DNA from: Fructobacillus broussonetiae
GTDB taxonomy: Bacteria > Bacillota > Bacilli > Lactobacillales > Lactobacillaceae
Assembly (NCBI RefSeq): GCF_018437275.1
Contig: NZ_JAAMFK010000008.1
Coordinates: 22,493 to 86,492, forward strand
Direction of reading: 5' to 3'
Length of the DNA stretch: 64,000 bases
Below the pieces are notes generated by a model, which saw only the letters and a program-made list of their open reading frames with translations, did no database searches and was not told where the DNA came from. Every line of letters begins with the position of its first letter. Position 1 is the first letter of the stretch. The position numbers and the translations under genes are program-made. Below, piece by piece: positions 17,729 to 27,281 of the stretch.

Positions 17729-20182
17729 TTACTTCAAAGCTGACCATTGCCACTTCGTAAATTCTTCAATGTCGCGACCTTCTTCACGGGTAACCTTGAA
17801 GTGCTTTGCCAAGATGTCATCCATCTTTGAGATGAATGTGTCGGCAGCAGCTTGGTCGATTACGCCACGTCCTGAAAGGACTTCAACGGCTTCCTTGGCT
17901 TGGTGGAAGCGGTCAAGGTGTGAGTAAACACGCATGTCGTAAGTAGTGGTGATGTCACCATCTTCACGGTAACCGTGAACGTAAACATCTCCGCGGAACT
18001 TACGTTCGAAGAAGAATGATTCAACCAAGTCTTCGTATCCGTGGAATCCGAAGATAACTGGTGTATCAGCTTGGAAGTACTTGTTGAATTCTTCAGCTGA
18101 CAATTCACGTTCGTCGTTTCCAGCAGCTTCAGACTTCTTTTGCAAACGAAGCAATTCAACAACGTTTACATAACGGAACTTAACTGATGGGAATTCTTGG
18201 TTAACCAACCACAAGGCGGCCAACGTTTCGATCGTTGGTTCAGTACCTGCAGAAGCAAAGGTAATGTCGACGTCACCTGATGGTGCAGTAGATGCCCAGT
18301 CGATTGTCTTCAAACCTTCGTTAGCAAGGACTTCAGCTTCAGCAGCTGAGAACCATTGTTGACGTGGTTGCTTTGAGATAACCAAGTGGTTAACCTTTGA
18401 GTGTTCTGAGAAGGCACGGTCCATCACAGCCAACGTTGCGTTACCATCGGCAGGCAAGTATTGACGGATGAAGTTTGACTTCTTTTCAGCCAAGTGAGTC
18501 AACATACCAGGATCTTGGTGAGTGTAACCGTTGTGATCTTGCTGGAATGCAGTTGACGTTGAGATGACGTTCAATGATGGGTAATCGTTACGCCATGCTT
18601 GTTCTGATGCGTGACGCAACCACTTGAAGTGTTGCGTAAGCATTGAGTCAATAACACGCAAGAATGATTCGTATGATGCGAAGATTCCAACACGTCCAGT
18701 CAACGTGTAACCTTCCAACCAACCTTCAGCTTGGTGTTCTGACAATTGAGCATCCAAAATACGACCTTCTGGAGCTTCGAATTGGTCGTTAGGGTTCTTC
18801 ACTTCTTCCATCCATTGACGGTTAGTCGTGTCGAACAATGACCAGAGACGGTTTGACATCGTTTCGTCAGGTCCGAAGAAACGGAATGACTTAGGGTTCA
18901 TTTGCATTACCTTTTCAAGGTAAGTTGACAAAGTGAACATGTCCATGTTGTGGTTTGCGTCAGGCAACAACGTTCCACGGTTATCATCGTTGATATCGTT
19001 TACGAAGTTGTGCCAGTCTGGCAAGTCCAAGTCCTTCAAAGCTTCGCCGCGCTTACGTCCACCGTTCGTGATTGGGTTAGCAGACATACGCTTGTCGCCC
19101 TTAGGAGCGATCGCCTTCAATTCATCCTTCAATGAACCATCAGCGTTGAACAATTCTTCAGGCTTGTATGAATTCATCCATTCTTCGAATTGTGGCAAAG
19201 TTTCCAAGTTGTTTTGGCCAAGTGGCAATGGAACTTGGTGGGCACGGAATGAATCTTCGATTGGCATTCCCTTAAGGTCGTGTGTTGGTCCACCCCAACC
19301 CTTAGGCAAGCGAGCGATGATTACAGGCCATGCAGGAATCGTACCATCTTCGTACTTTCCGTTTTCACGGGCATCCTTTTGGATAGCTTGGATGTCTTCG
19401 ATGGCTTCGTCCATAACCTTAGCAGTCTTTTCGTGGTAAGCCATGTAGTCGTGGATGTCGTCGTTTTCGATGAAACGAGCTGAGAATCCAAGACCCTTGA
19501 AGAAGTTTGTGATTTCTTCGTCTGACATACGTGAGAAGATCGTTGGGTTAGAAATCTTAAATCCGTTCAAGTCCAAGATTGGCAAAACAGCACCATCGTT
19601 CTTGGCGTTCAAGAACTTGATTGAGTGCCATGAAGTCATTGATGGACCAGTTTCGGCTTCACCATCACCAACAACTGCGAAAGCAATTTGGTCAGGGTTA
19701 TCCAAAACAGCACCGTAGGCGTGAGACAATGAGTAACCCAATTCTCCACCTTCGTGCAAAGAACCTGGTGTTTGGGCCGTCATGTGAGAACCAATTCCAC
19801 CTGGGAATGAGAAGCGCTTGAACAACGTTGACATACCCTTCAAGTCTTGTGTAACTTCTGGGTAGTCTTCCGTGTATTCACCATCGAGGTAGGCGTTCGT
19901 AACCATAACCTGGCCACCGTGTCCTGGACCACCGATGTAGAACATGTTCAAGTCATACTTGTTGATCAGACGGTTTGCGTGAGCGTACAAGAAAGTTTGA
20001 CCAGAGATCGTTCCCCAGTGCCCGATAGGCTTAACCTTCACGTCTTCAGCTTGAATTGGCGTCTTAGTAACTGAGAACAATGGGTTTGACTTCAAAAAAA
20101 TCATCCCAGCTGACAAGTAGTTGGTTGCGCGCCACCACTTATCAACGAGTTCCAAGTACTCTTTTGAGTTGTAATCAACCAT
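17729..20182 (-). CDS. xpkA: Xylulose-5-phosphate/fructose-6-phosphate phosphoketolase
   Basis: An 817-residue thiamine-diphosphate enzyme that splits xylulose 5-phosphate with phosphate into acetyl phosphate and glyceraldehyde 3-phosphate, the key step of heterofermentation. Signatures [15 protein letters not shown] near the N-terminus, [11 protein letters not shown], the TPP-binding [11 protein letters not shown] and the C-terminal TTTYDMRV are all present; length is typical. SD AAGGAG. It lies downstream of a GntR-type gene on the same strand but has its own strong promoter, so it is probably a separate and highly expressed unit. Confidence 0.98.
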   Translation of the reverse strand: MVDYNSKEYLELVDKWWRATNYLSAGMIFLKSNPLFSVTKTPIQAEDVKVKPIGHWGTISGQTFLYAHANRLINKYDLNMFYIGGPGHGGQVMVTNAYLDGEYTEDYPEVTQDLKGMSTLFKRFSFPGGIGSHMTAQTPGSLHEGGELGYSLSHAYGAVLDNPDQIAFAVVGDGEAETGPSMTSWHSIKFLNAKNDGAVLPILDLNGFKISNPTIFSRMSDEEITNFFKGLGFSARFIENDDIHDYMAYHEKTAKVMDEAIEDIQAIQKDARENGKYEDGTIPAWPVIIARLPKGWGGPTHDLKGMPIEDSFRAHQVPLPLGQNNLETLPQFEEWMNSYKPEELFNADGSLKDELKAIAPKGDKRMSANPITNGGRKRGEALKDLDLPDWHNFVNDINDDNRGTLLPDANHNMDMFTLSTYLEKVMQMNPKSFRFFGPDETMSNRLWSLFDTTNRQWMEEVKNPNDQFEAPEGRILDAQLSEHQAEGWLEGYTLTGRVGIFASYESFLRVIDSMLTQHFKWLRHASEQAWRNDYPSLNVISTSTAFQQDHNGYTHQDPGMLTHLAEKKSNFIRQYLPADGNATLAVMDRAFSEHSKVNHLVISKQPRQQWFSAAEAEVLANEGLKTIDWASTAPSGDVDITFASAGTEPTIETLAALWLVNQEFPSVKFRYVNVVELLRLQKKSEAAGNDERELSAEEFNKYFQADTPVIFGFHGYEDLVESFFFERKFRGDVYVHGYREDGDITTTYDMRVYSHLDRFHQAKEAVEVLSGRGVIDQAAADTFISKMDDILAKHFKVTREEGRDIEEFTKWQWSALK

Positions 20183-20253
20183 GTAAATAGTACTCCTTTT
20201 TTCTTTACACGAAGGACGCTTATGCGTTCCTCCGATTAAATATTTACAAGTAC

Positions 20254-20282
20254 ATTATATCGAGTGACAAATGGTGATTCAA
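20254..20282 (-). promoter_or_regulatory. xpkA promoter
   Basis: On the minus strand TTGAAT (20277-20282), 17-nt spacer, TATAAT (20254-20259), about 70 nt before the xpkA start. One of the best consensus promoters in the window, fitting a central catabolic gene. Confidence 0.85.
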
Positions 20283-20331
20283 GAAAAACCAGCCCTTGGA
20301 AGCAACTTTCTCGATTTTGGTTGCATTTAAA

Positions 20332-20357
20332 TTATAATTGGACCGGTCCAATTATAA
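20332..20357. promoter_or_regulatory. Perfect 26-bp palindrome, likely GntR operator at xpkA
   Basis: Two 13-bp arms with no spacer around the core TTGGACCGGTCCAA. It lies 13 nt after the gntR stop and about 50 bp upstream of the xpkA -35. With no loop and no T-run it is a poor terminator and a good operator. Its half-site resembles sites of the HutC/NagR group of GntR regulators. Confidence 0.65.
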
Positions 20358-20370
20358 GAACTTGATTTTC

Positions 20371-21099
20371 TTATTCTGAACCAAGGGAAACAAAAGCGTT
20401 ATAGCGCAGGTATTCGTAATGCAAACGCATATTAGCGTACTCAAGCGGCGTTCCGTCATCCATAAAGAAGATTCCTTCCATGATGCCAACGGGCTCTGTT
20501 TCTTTCAGTTGCAAAAGCTTCTGCTCTTCGTCGTTTGAAGGCGCACACATCACGGTCATGAAGGATCGCGTCACCTTGCGTTGCTTTTCTTTTTCGACGT
20601 AGCCATAGATGGACTGGGTAACATCCCCCTTCTTCAATCCCGGAAGGAGGGCGATTGGCACGTAACCGTACTCAATCATAAAGGGAACACCATCCAACTT
20701 ACGCAAACGCTTAATTTCATAAACAAAATCACCGTCATTTAAGAAAAGAGCGGATTGTTGTTCTGGATTGGCCTGAATCACGCGAAAGTCGAGCAGCTCA
20801 ATGGATGGTGCCTGTCCGTTGATTCGAAAAGAATCGGACACACCCAAGTTTGATCCTTCGTGCTGGAAGATGGCTTGGTTCTTTAAATAGAGCGGGTTGA
20901 CGAAGGTTCCAGAACCACGCTTCTTGAAGATGATCCCCTGCTGAACCAAAACGTTAAGCGCACGCTTGATGGAAGAGCGGGAGACGTCGTAGTCTTCTGC
21001 CATCGTCCGCTCGTCAGGCAGCTTCAGATCAGGGTATGCTCCCTGGTAAATTTTTGATTTGATGTCGGCTTGAACAGCCACGTATTTTGCTTCTGTCAT
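20371..21099 (-). CDS. GntR-family regulator, HutC subfamily (UTRA effector domain)
   Basis: A 242-residue regulator: N-terminal winged helix (about 1-70, LPDERTMAEDYDVSRSSIKR then VLVQQGIIFKKRGSGTFV) and a C-terminal UTRA domain (about 95-235) with FVYEIKRLRKLDGVPFMIE. UTRA domains bind sugar phosphates or similar small ligands. Position directly upstream of xpkA and palindromes at both promoters suggest control of phosphoketolase expression and of itself (inference). The ATG is 6 nt after TGCTAAAAT, so its mRNA is probably leaderless; the GAGG before the ATG is too close to serve as an SD. Confidence 0.9.
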   Translation of the reverse strand: MTEAKYVAVQADIKSKIYQGAYPDLKLPDERTMAEDYDVSRSSIKRALNVLVQQGIIFKKRGSGTFVNPLYLKNQAIFQHEGSNLGVSDSFRINGQAPSIELLDFRVIQANPEQQSALFLNDGDFVYEIKRLRKLDGVPFMIEYGYVPIALLPGLKKGDVTQSIYGYVEKEKQRKVTRSFMTVMCAPSNDEEQKLLQLKETEPVGIMEGIFFMDDGTPLEYANMRLHYEYLRYNAFVSLGSE

Positions 21100-21105
21100 G
21101 CCTCT

Positions 21106-21184
21106 ATTTTAGCATGAATTGGTCGGACCAGTTTAAAAACTGGTTGCCCGGACCGGGTCTGACTTTGCCATTTTGTGCTAAAAT
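21106..21184. promoter_or_regulatory. gntR/ybaK divergent promoter region with two dyads
   Basis: TGCTAAAAT on the minus strand (TAAAAT 21106-21111) serves gntR and TGCTAAAAT on the plus strand (TAAAAT 21179-21184) serves ybaK, each 6 nt before an ATG. Between them lie TGGTC-G-GACCA (21120-21130) and ACCAGTTT-AA-AAACTGGT (21127-21144), overlapping dyads that probably bind the GntR protein. Confidence 0.6.
21150..21166 (+). repeat. Intergenic GACTTT element, copy 5 (type A)
   Basis: GGACCGGGTCTGACTTT, identical in sequence to the reverse complement of the copy at 54185-54201. Here it sits inside the gntR/ybaK divergent promoter region. Confidence 0.7.
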
Positions 21185-21190
21185 AACCCT

Positions 21191-21691
21191 ATGGCAAAGA
21201 AGAAAAAAGATAAAAAAACATTACCCGAACAAGTTCTAAAAAAGCATGGGGTGGCTTTCGAGCCGATGAAGCTGAACGCCCTTGAGCTGAGTGAAGAGGA
21301 AAAGGCCGCCCGTTTTGCGGAGTTGGGCATTCAAGAGTCTGACATCTATAAGACTTTGGCTGCTAAAGGTGATAAAACGGGGCCCGTCGTTGCCGTCGTG
21401 CCCCTCACCGAACGCCTCGACATGAAAAAGCTCGCCTCTGTATCTGGGAATAAGAAAGTGCACATGCTCCCTCAAAAGGAACTGGAAAAAACCACCGGCT
21501 ATATTCACGGGGCAAACAACCCCGTTGGTATTTGGCAGAACAAAGGCTTTCCAATTTACCTCGCCAAACAGGCTGAGGACAAGGAATTCTTCCTCGTTTC
21601 TGCTGGGGAACTCGGGCACTCTGATAAAATGAAGCCAACAGACTTAGCGGCCATGATTGGCTCTTCTTTTGAGGACCTTACCGAAAACTAG
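21191..21691 (+). CDS. ybaK: YbaK/EbsC-type Cys-tRNA(Pro) deacylase
   Basis: A 166-residue editing-domain protein. The central GPVVAVVPLTERLDMKKLA and the loop around GYIHGANNPVGI followed by the conserved Lys-containing segment are typical of YbaK, which hydrolyses mischarged Cys-tRNA(Pro). The N-terminus is a Lys-rich tail (MAKKKKDKK). No SD is present; the -10 TAAAAT ends 6 nt before the ATG, so transcription would start at the start codon itself. Divergent from gntR, convergent with dnaB. Confidence 0.9.
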   Translation: MAKKKKDKKTLPEQVLKKHGVAFEPMKLNALELSEEEKAARFAELGIQESDIYKTLAAKGDKTGPVVAVVPLTERLDMKKLASVSGNKKVHMLPQKELEKTTGYIHGANNPVGIWQNKGFPIYLAKQAEDKEFFLVSAGELGHSDKMKPTDLAAMIGSSFEDLTEN

Positions 21692-21698
21692 AACAAAC

Positions 21699-21730
21699 AA
21701 AAAAGCACATCGCTTGATGTGCTTTTTTTA
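21699..21730. terminator. Bidirectional terminator between ybaK and dnaB
   Basis: AAAAAAGCACATC-GCTT-GATGTGCTTTTTTT between two convergent stops. Confidence 0.93.
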
Positions 21731-21736
21731 TTGATA

Positions 21737-23233
21737 TTAATAACCGTTACTTGTTTCAGGCGGAATTGGTGGCAATGGTGCACCTCCGTAAGGATTTTCA
21801 TCCCGATAGCCTGGTGCCCGGTCGGCGAACTTAAAGGTTGGCTTGTTGAACATCAACGTCGCCGTTCCTCTGGCTCCCGCACGGTTCTTTTCCAAGATAA
21901 CTTCGATGGGAACAGATTCTTGTTCTGGCTCTTGTTCAGCAGGTCCAGCATCATCTTCGCCATCGTTACGGTAGTAATCATCACGGTACAAGAAACCAAC
22001 GATGTCGGCATCCTGTTCGATTGATCCAGATTCACGCAAGTCAGAAAGAACCGGACGCTTGTCCGTTCGCTGTTCGACACCACGAGAAAGCTGTGCCAGT
22101 GCAACGATTGGTGTGTGCAATTCCTTCGCAAGCTTCTTGATGGAACGAGAAACTTCAGAAACGGCCTGCTGACGACTCTCGGTGTTTCCTGACTCAATCA
22201 GACCCAAGTAATCAATCACGACCATCCCCAACGGATGCGGATTAGCAATTCGTTCTTCTTCTGACATACCCGCAAGCAAATCTTTTTCAAGTTGGCGCAA
22301 CTTTGCACCAATTTGAGCGATTCGAATTCCAGGCGTATCGTCCATGTAAATCTTCATCTGCGACAAAGAGTTTGTGGCAACCGTCAACGTCGACCAATCG
22401 TCCTTTGTCATCTGTCCAGTCGTCAAATGGTTGGAATCAATTCCACCCTCTGCGGCAACCAAACGAGTAACCAAATCAACGGCACCCATTTCCAGTGAGA
22501 AGATAACGACAGGTACCTTTTCGGACTTAGCGGCATTCCGTGCCATGTTCAAAACAAAGGCTGTCTTACCAACGGCTGGACGGGCACCAATGACAATCAT
22601 TTGATCCTCACGGAATCCGTGTGTCAACTTATCAAGCTCTTGGTACCCCGTTGCCAAGCCAACGATATCAGAATCGTTTTTTGAAGCCTCTTCCAAGTTT
22701 TCGTTGAATTCAGCAATAACATCCTGGATGGAACGAAGCTCATCGTTCCCCTGGTTCGAAGCCAATTGATCCACTTCGTGTGACACTTGTTCCAACAACT
22801 CAGTGGAATCTTTACCTCCGTCGTAGGCAAGTGACATGGACTTCATTAGGGATTCAATCAAACGGCGCAAAACCGCTTTTTCATGAACGATGGCTGCGTA
22901 GTGCTTCAAGTTAGCAGCAGACGCAGTTGATTCAGACAGTTCAGAAAGATAGGCTAACCCACCTACGTTTTCGAGTTGTCCCTCACCGTTCAACTTGTCT
23001 TGCAAGGTCAAAATATCGATTGGCCGGCTTTCAGCGACAAGCAGGTGCATTGCCTTGAAAATCTCTTGGTGCGCGCTTCGGTAAAAATCCTTGGCCTCCA
23101 AGATTGATTCAGCAGTGCTCATTGCCGTCTCAGAAGAGACATCAAAGAAAATCGCCCCAAGGACGGCTTTTTCAGCTTCGATGTCTTGAGGCGCTTGGCG
23201 ATATTCGTTGGCCATTAATGAAACGTCGGCCAT
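21737..23233 (-). CDS. dnaB: Replicative DNA helicase DnaB/DnaC
   Basis: A 498-residue hexameric helicase. N-terminal domain (about 10-115, starting RQAPQDIEAEKAVLGAIF), linker, then a RecA-like ATPase with Walker A GARPAVGKTAF (about residues 215-225), Walker B VVIDYLGLI and the LSRGVEQR region. An acidic insert (EDDAGPAEQEPEQE) near residues 433-446 is not in most homologues. SD AGAGGGG. Last gene of gdpP-rplI-dnaB, 3 nt after rplI. Confidence 0.97.
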   Translation of the reverse strand: MADVSLMANEYRQAPQDIEAEKAVLGAIFFDVSSETAMSTAESILEAKDFYRSAHQEIFKAMHLLVAESRPIDILTLQDKLNGEGQLENVGGLAYLSELSESTASAANLKHYAAIVHEKAVLRRLIESLMKSMSLAYDGGKDSTELLEQVSHEVDQLASNQGNDELRSIQDVIAEFNENLEEASKNDSDIVGLATGYQELDKLTHGFREDQMIVIGARPAVGKTAFVLNMARNAAKSEKVPVVIFSLEMGAVDLVTRLVAAEGGIDSNHLTTGQMTKDDWSTLTVATNSLSQMKIYMDDTPGIRIAQIGAKLRQLEKDLLAGMSEEERIANPHPLGMVVIDYLGLIESGNTESRQQAVSEVSRSIKKLAKELHTPIVALAQLSRGVEQRTDKRPVLSDLRESGSIEQDADIVGFLYRDDYYRNDGEDDAGPAEQEPEQESVPIEVILEKNRAGARGTATLMFNKPTFKFADRAPGYRDENPYGGAPLPPIPPETSNGY

Positions 23234-23236
23234 AAA

Positions 23237-23689
23237 TTACCCCTCTTTAACGTGTACGCGAAGTTCAGCTTGAACTTGCTTGTGCAACTTAACAGGTACT
23301 GACGTGAAGCCCATGGCGTGAATTGGTTGGTCCAACAACAACTTACGCTTGTCGATCTTCACCTGGTATTGCTTTTCTAATTCAGCGGCGATTTGCTTTG
23401 TTGAAACAGCACCGAACAAACGGCCATCCGTTCCCGCCTTACCAGGAATCGTCACAACCGTCTTTTCGTCTTCCAACTTCGCCTTCAAATCTTTAGCGGC
23501 GGCCAATTCAGCAGCAGCTTGCTTTTCTTCGGCCTTTTGGCGACCCTTAACGGCCCCCAAATTCTTTCCAGTGGCAGGTTCAGCCTTCTTGTTCTTAATC
23601 AAGAAGTTGTTGGCGTATCCATCAGGAACGTTCTTTACTTCGCCCTTCTTACCACGACCTTTTACATCTTCCAAGAATACTACTTGCAT
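23237..23689 (-). CDS. rplI: Ribosomal protein L9
   Basis: A 150-residue large-subunit protein. It starts [21 protein letters not shown], the standard L9 N-terminus, followed by the long connecting helix (Lys/Ala/Glu-rich, about 40-75) and the C-terminal domain. The start is ATG 23689 with SD AGAGGAGG; the frame is open upstream but that stretch overlaps gdpP and has no SD. Middle gene of the conserved gdpP-rplI-dnaB operon. Confidence 0.97.
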   Translation of the reverse strand: MQVVFLEDVKGRGKKGEVKNVPDGYANNFLIKNKKAEPATGKNLGAVKGRQKAEEKQAAAELAAAKDLKAKLEDEKTVVTIPGKAGTDGRLFGAVSTKQIAAELEKQYQVKIDKRKLLLDQPIHAMGFTSVPVKLHKQVQAELRVHVKEG

Positions 23690-23747
23690 ATCTGCCTCCT
23701 CTAAGGGGACTTCGTCCCGCATTCTTTTCTTTATTATACAGCAGCTT

Positions 23748-25775
23748 TTAGTTAGCCGCTTCCTCTTCTTCCTGACCTTCAATGGCTTCAACTAACTTGT
23801 CGTACGCTTCGTTTGTTGTGACATCTGCCATTTGTGTGGCGGCGTTGGACAAGTGTCCACCACCTCCCAAGTCTTCCATGACCGTTTGAACGTTAAAGTC
23901 ACCGTTTGAACGCGCCGAGATTCCAACACGTCCGTCGTCGCGCTTTGTCAAAACAAAGGATGCCTTAACACCTTCAATTTGCAATAACTCATCGGCTGCC
24001 TGGGCGGTAATCACACCAGGGTATACCGTCTCGTTATCACCGACTGAGATAGCTGCTTCATTCTTCACTTCGGCAGCTGAGATTAATTCAGCACGAGCCT
24101 TGAAGTCAGAGAACTTTTCCTTCAAGAAGGATTGAATCAATTCACTATCGGCACCGTTAGCACGCAAGTAAGAAGCGGCGTCGAAGGTACGTGAACCAGT
24201 CCGTAAGACAAAGTTCTTCGTATCCACTTGGATACCACCAAGCATGGCCGTTGCTTCCAATCGTGTGATTGGCGCACTCTTTTGGTTTTGGTACTGCAAC
24301 AATTCCGTTACCAATTCTGAAGTAGAAGAAGCATACGGTTCAATGTATGAAAGAATTGGCTTTTCAGTCAATCCGTTTTCAGCCAAACGGTGGTGGTCAA
24401 TAACCACCAAGTGTTCGTCTAGTTTGTGCAGTAATTCTGGTGCACCCGACAAGGCTTCTCGAGCATGGTCAACCAAAATCAACAACGAACGATCCGTTGC
24501 ACGTTCAAGGGCATCTTTTTCAGAGATGACAGAGGCACCCAAGTTGACACCAGGTTCCGCGTCTTCCGGATCCGTGTTTCGAACAGCCTTCAACAAAGAC
24601 TGAATGTCCGAGTAAATTTTTTCTTCGTCAACCACGACAAAGGCCTTGCGTTCGCGCGTCTGGCTAAAGCGCCAGAGTCCCATGGCTGAACCAACAGCAT
24701 CCAAGTCGGGCATCTTGTGTCCAACAACAAATACTTGGTCAGCCTGGTCAATCAATTCCGCAACGGTCTGTGAAATCACACGGGCACGGACTCGCGTCCG
24801 CTTTTCCATTGGGTTAGTCGTTCCACCATAGAAACGTGCAGGTGCGTTTTCAGCCTTCACAACAACCTGATCCCCACCTCGACCAAGGGCCAAGTCCAAG
24901 TTTGTTTGTGCCAGTTGAACAAGGGAGTTAATGTCTTGTTCTCCATAGGCAATTCCCATTGATAACGTCAAAGGCGAATTCTGTTGTGCCGTTGCTTCAC
25001 GCACAATCTTCACGATTGAGAACTTATCGTCTTCAGCCTTCTTTAAGTCTTCTTGGTAACCCATCAAAAGGTATGAAATTGGTGAAAGGCGACGAACATA
25101 GAGACGGTAATTCTTTGACCAATCCGTCAACTGTTCCGTCACTTCCGTACGCAACTTTGACGTTTCAGAATCGAGCATTCCCTCAGTTACTTCTTCGTAG
25201 TTATCAACGGATACAATTCCCGTAACCAAGCGGTGGTCATCCAAGTCCTTTTTCAAAGCGACGTTTTCGGAACTATCCATCAAGTAGAGGGCCCCAAGGT
25301 CTTCTTGGTAGTTCACGACAAAGGAGCGATTCAACCAGTTAACGATTGTGACTTCTTCGTCTTTTTTCATCGCTTCACCGATTTCCGGCTCCACTTCTGA
25401 AAGGTTTGAACCGATTAAATCACGTTCCTTCAAGAGCTCTTGGAGATAAGGGTTAACCCAAACCACACGATCACCATCCAGCAAAACGATTCCAAGTGGC
25501 ATCTGCAAGATTGCTTCTTGCTGGCTATTTTTCACTCGGTAGGTCAACTCATCCAGGTAGGATTCTGAGTCCTGGCTGGACAAGATTAATTGGCGAAGCA
25601 AAACAGCCGCCATAATAATCAAGATGACAAGCCAAACGAGTCCAAACACAATGCTGTACATGCTTGCAAGCACCAATGACAGCAAGGTAACAAGTGCCGC
25701 CATTGAGAGCGACATGATAAAAGTTTTATTTTGTTGGTAGCGGAATAAAGCACCAATATTTAGAAATGTTTTCAT
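23748..25775 (-). CDS. gdpP: Cyclic-di-AMP phosphodiesterase GdpP
   Basis: A 675-residue membrane phosphodiesterase. Two N-terminal membrane segments (about 20-60), a degenerate PAS domain (about 85-170), a degenerate GGDEF domain (about 180-310) and a DHH-DHHA1 catalytic unit with [15 protein letters not shown] and VIDHHRL, ending in [12 protein letters not shown]. It hydrolyses c-di-AMP, which governs potassium and osmotic balance and wall integrity. First gene of gdpP-rplI-dnaB; SD GAGG; an extended -10 TGGTAAAAT lies about 40 nt upstream. Confidence 0.96.
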   Translation of the reverse strand: MKTFLNIGALFRYQQNKTFIMSLSMAALVTLLSLVLASMYSIVFGLVWLVILIIMAAVLLRQLILSSQDSESYLDELTYRVKNSQQEAILQMPLGIVLLDGDRVVWVNPYLQELLKERDLIGSNLSEVEPEIGEAMKKDEEVTIVNWLNRSFVVNYQEDLGALYLMDSSENVALKKDLDDHRLVTGIVSVDNYEEVTEGMLDSETSKLRTEVTEQLTDWSKNYRLYVRRLSPISYLLMGYQEDLKKAEDDKFSIVKIVREATAQQNSPLTLSMGIAYGEQDINSLVQLAQTNLDLALGRGGDQVVVKAENAPARFYGGTTNPMEKRTRVRARVISQTVAELIDQADQVFVVGHKMPDLDAVGSAMGLWRFSQTRERKAFVVVDEEKIYSDIQSLLKAVRNTDPEDAEPGVNLGASVISEKDALERATDRSLLILVDHAREALSGAPELLHKLDEHLVVIDHHRLAENGLTEKPILSYIEPYASSTSELVTELLQYQNQKSAPITRLEATAMLGGIQVDTKNFVLRTGSRTFDAASYLRANGADSELIQSFLKEKFSDFKARAELISAAEVKNEAAISVGDNETVYPGVITAQAADELLQIEGVKASFVLTKRDDGRVGISARSNGDFNVQTVMEDLGGGGHLSNAATQMADVTTNEAYDKLVEAIEGQEEEEAAN

Positions 25776-25899
25776 AACTGCCTCAAATTTCTTTGAATGT
25801 TAGCCCTATTTTACCATATCCTGGCGTACACGATTAAAAGTCAGAAGGAAAAGGAAGCCAGAAACGCCTTTAAACAGGCGATTTAAAGAATTTTGTGCA

Positions 25900-25928
25900 C
25901 AAAAAAACCAAGACCTAAGTCTTGGTTA
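25900..25928 (-). terminator. Terminator of rpsF-ssb-rpsR
   Basis: AACCAAGAC-CTAA-GTCTTGGTT followed on the minus strand by a long T-run, 8 nt after the rpsR stop. Confidence 0.9.
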
Positions 25929-25935
25929 AATACCA

Positions 25936-26199
25936 TTAGTCTTCAGTGACGAATGGCAACAAGGCCATGATACGGGCACGCTTGATAGCTGCCGTAACCT
26001 TGCGTTGGTTCTTTGCTGAAGTTCCAGTCACACGACGTGGCAAGATCTTACCGCGTTCTGAGATGAAACGTTCCAACAATTCTGTGTCCTTGTAGTCGAC
26101 GTATTCGATGTGGTTAGCTGCGATGTAGTCAACCTTACGACGACGGCGTGGTCCACCTTGTGGGCGACGACGTTGTGGACGTGCGTTTTGTTCTGACAT
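25936..26199 (-). CDS. rpsR: Ribosomal protein S18
   Basis: An 87-residue small-subunit protein, basic N-terminus ([19 protein letters not shown]) and the core [22 protein letters not shown] typical of S18, with no Cys zinc knuckle (C-minus form). SD AAAGGAG. Third gene of the rpsF-ssb-rpsR operon; S18 dimerises with S6. Confidence 0.97.
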   Translation of the reverse strand: MSEQNARPQRRRPQGGPRRRRKVDYIAANHIEYVDYKDTELLERFISERGKILPRRVTGTSAKNQRKVTAAIKRARIMALLPFVTED

Positions 26200-26225
26200 G
26201 AGAAGCTCCTTTCGTAAAAGAATTT

Positions 26226-26744
26226 TTAGAATGGCAAATCGTCATCTGAGATGTCGATTTCCGAATTTGTGTTGGCTGCAAATGGGTTTGCGTTACCAGC
26301 ACTTTGATTATTGCTTTGGTTGTTACTTGCAAATGAATCCGCTTGGCCACCACCAAAACCACCGTTCTGGAAGTTTTGACCTTGGTCTGAAGAACCATTT
26401 TGAGCACGGCGACGTTCTGAATCAGCCTTTGACTCCAACAATGAGAAGTTGTCGACAGAAACTTCAGTCACGTATACTCGTTGGCCAGCGTTGTTCTCGT
26501 AGTTACGAGTTTGCAAGCGACCTTCGATTGCAACTTGGGCACCCTTACCGGTAAAGTTGGCAAAGTTTTCCGCTGCCTTCCGCCAGATAACGGCGTTAAT
26601 GAAGTCAGCTTCGCGATCCCCGTTGGCGTTCGTAAAGTTACGGTTTACGGCAAGCGTAAATGAACCAACTGCAACACCTGATTGGGTATAACGCAATTCC
26701 ACATCACGGGTTAACCGTCCAATTAATACAACTCGATTGATCAT
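26226..26744 (-). CDS. ssb: Single-stranded DNA-binding protein
   Basis: A 172-residue SSB: OB-fold (about 1-105, starting [20 protein letters not shown]), a Gly/Asn/Gln/Ser-rich linker, and the acidic protein-docking tip ending [17 protein letters not shown]. Between rpsF and rpsR, the usual operon in Firmicutes. Confidence 0.97.
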   Translation of the reverse strand: MINRVVLIGRLTRDVELRYTQSGVAVGSFTLAVNRNFTNANGDREADFINAVIWRKAAENFANFTGKGAQVAIEGRLQTRNYENNAGQRVYVTEVSVDNFSLLESKADSERRRAQNGSSDQGQNFQNGGFGGGQADSFASNNQSNNQSAGNANPFAANTNSEIDISDDDLPF

Positions 26745-26774
26745 CTTTTAGGTCCCTCCCTGTGGAATGCCTGA

Positions 26775-27074
26775 TTACTTTTCGTCAGTCTTAACGATCA
26801 TGTGACGCAAGATATCAGCTGAGATCTTTGCCAAACGGTCGAATTCATTAGCGGCGTCGTTAACGTCTGCTGAGAATTCAACTACGTGGTAAGTACCTTC
26901 GCGGTAACCAGCGATTTCGTAAGCGAAACGGCGGTTAGCGGCCCAGTCAGCTGACTTAGCAATAGTCGCACCGTTGTCAGTCAAGATACCGTCAAAGCGT
27001 TCAACGAGCGCCTTCTTGGCATCAGCTTCCATGTCAGGGCGAATAATGTATGTTAATTCGTATGCTGTAGTCAT
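26775..27074 (-). CDS. rpsF: Ribosomal protein S6
   Basis: A 99-residue small-subunit protein beginning [15 protein letters not shown], with the [20 protein letters not shown] strand pattern of S6. The true start is ATG 27074 with SD AAAGGAGG; the open frame upstream is the structured leader. First gene of rpsF-ssb-rpsR. Confidence 0.97.
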   Translation of the reverse strand: MTTAYELTYIIRPDMEADAKKALVERFDGILTDNGATIAKSADWAANRRFAYEIAGYREGTYHVVEFSADVNDAANEFDRLAKISADILRHMIVKTDEK

Positions 27075-27084
27075 AGATTTTTCC

Positions 27085-27148
27085 TCCTTTTGGTCTCTGG
27101 CAACCCGAATTGGTTGCAAGGAGTGCGTACAGATTTCTGTACTCACGT
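27085..27148 (-). promoter_or_regulatory. Structured leader of rpsF, candidate S6:S18 autoregulatory RNA
   Basis: On the minus strand the leader folds into two hairpins: GAGT-ACAG-AAAT-CTGT with a 4-nt bulge before ACTC, and GCAACC-AATTC-GGTTGC. Bacterial rpsF leaders often bind the S6:S18 dimer, usually through a CCG-containing bulge; I cannot match that bulge with certainty here. Confidence 0.45.
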
Positions 27149-27154
27149 CTATTA

Positions 27155-27183
27155 AATATACTAAATTTTTAGTCTTTTGACAA
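27155..27183 (-). promoter_or_regulatory. rpsF operon promoter
   Basis: On the minus strand TTGTCA (27178-27183), 17-nt spacer, TATATT (27155-27160). Confidence 0.8.
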
Positions 27184-27240
27184 GGGGTTTGAAAAACCGT
27201 GAAATTCAGCCTCTTCCTCCCCTACGCTGGATTATACGTA

Positions 27241-27272
27241 AAAAGCCAGCGACTATCGCCGCTGACTTTTAA
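27241..27272 (-). terminator. Terminator of the antiporter gene
   Basis: AAAAGCCAGCG and CGCTGACTTTT form a stem with one mismatch, 10 nt after the antiporter stop. Confidence 0.8.
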
Positions 27273-27281
27273 AAAATTATT

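Noticed and set aside
20332..20357. Terminator of gntR
   Set aside because: The palindrome has no loop and no following T-run, so it is better read as an operator.
23690..23791. N-terminal extension of L9
   Set aside because: The extra 34 residues overlap gdpP, lack an SD and are not part of L9, which begins [11 protein letters not shown] after AGAGGAGG.
27075..27146. N-terminal extension of S6
   Set aside because: The upstream frame covers the structured leader; the SD AAAGGAGG belongs to ATG 27074.
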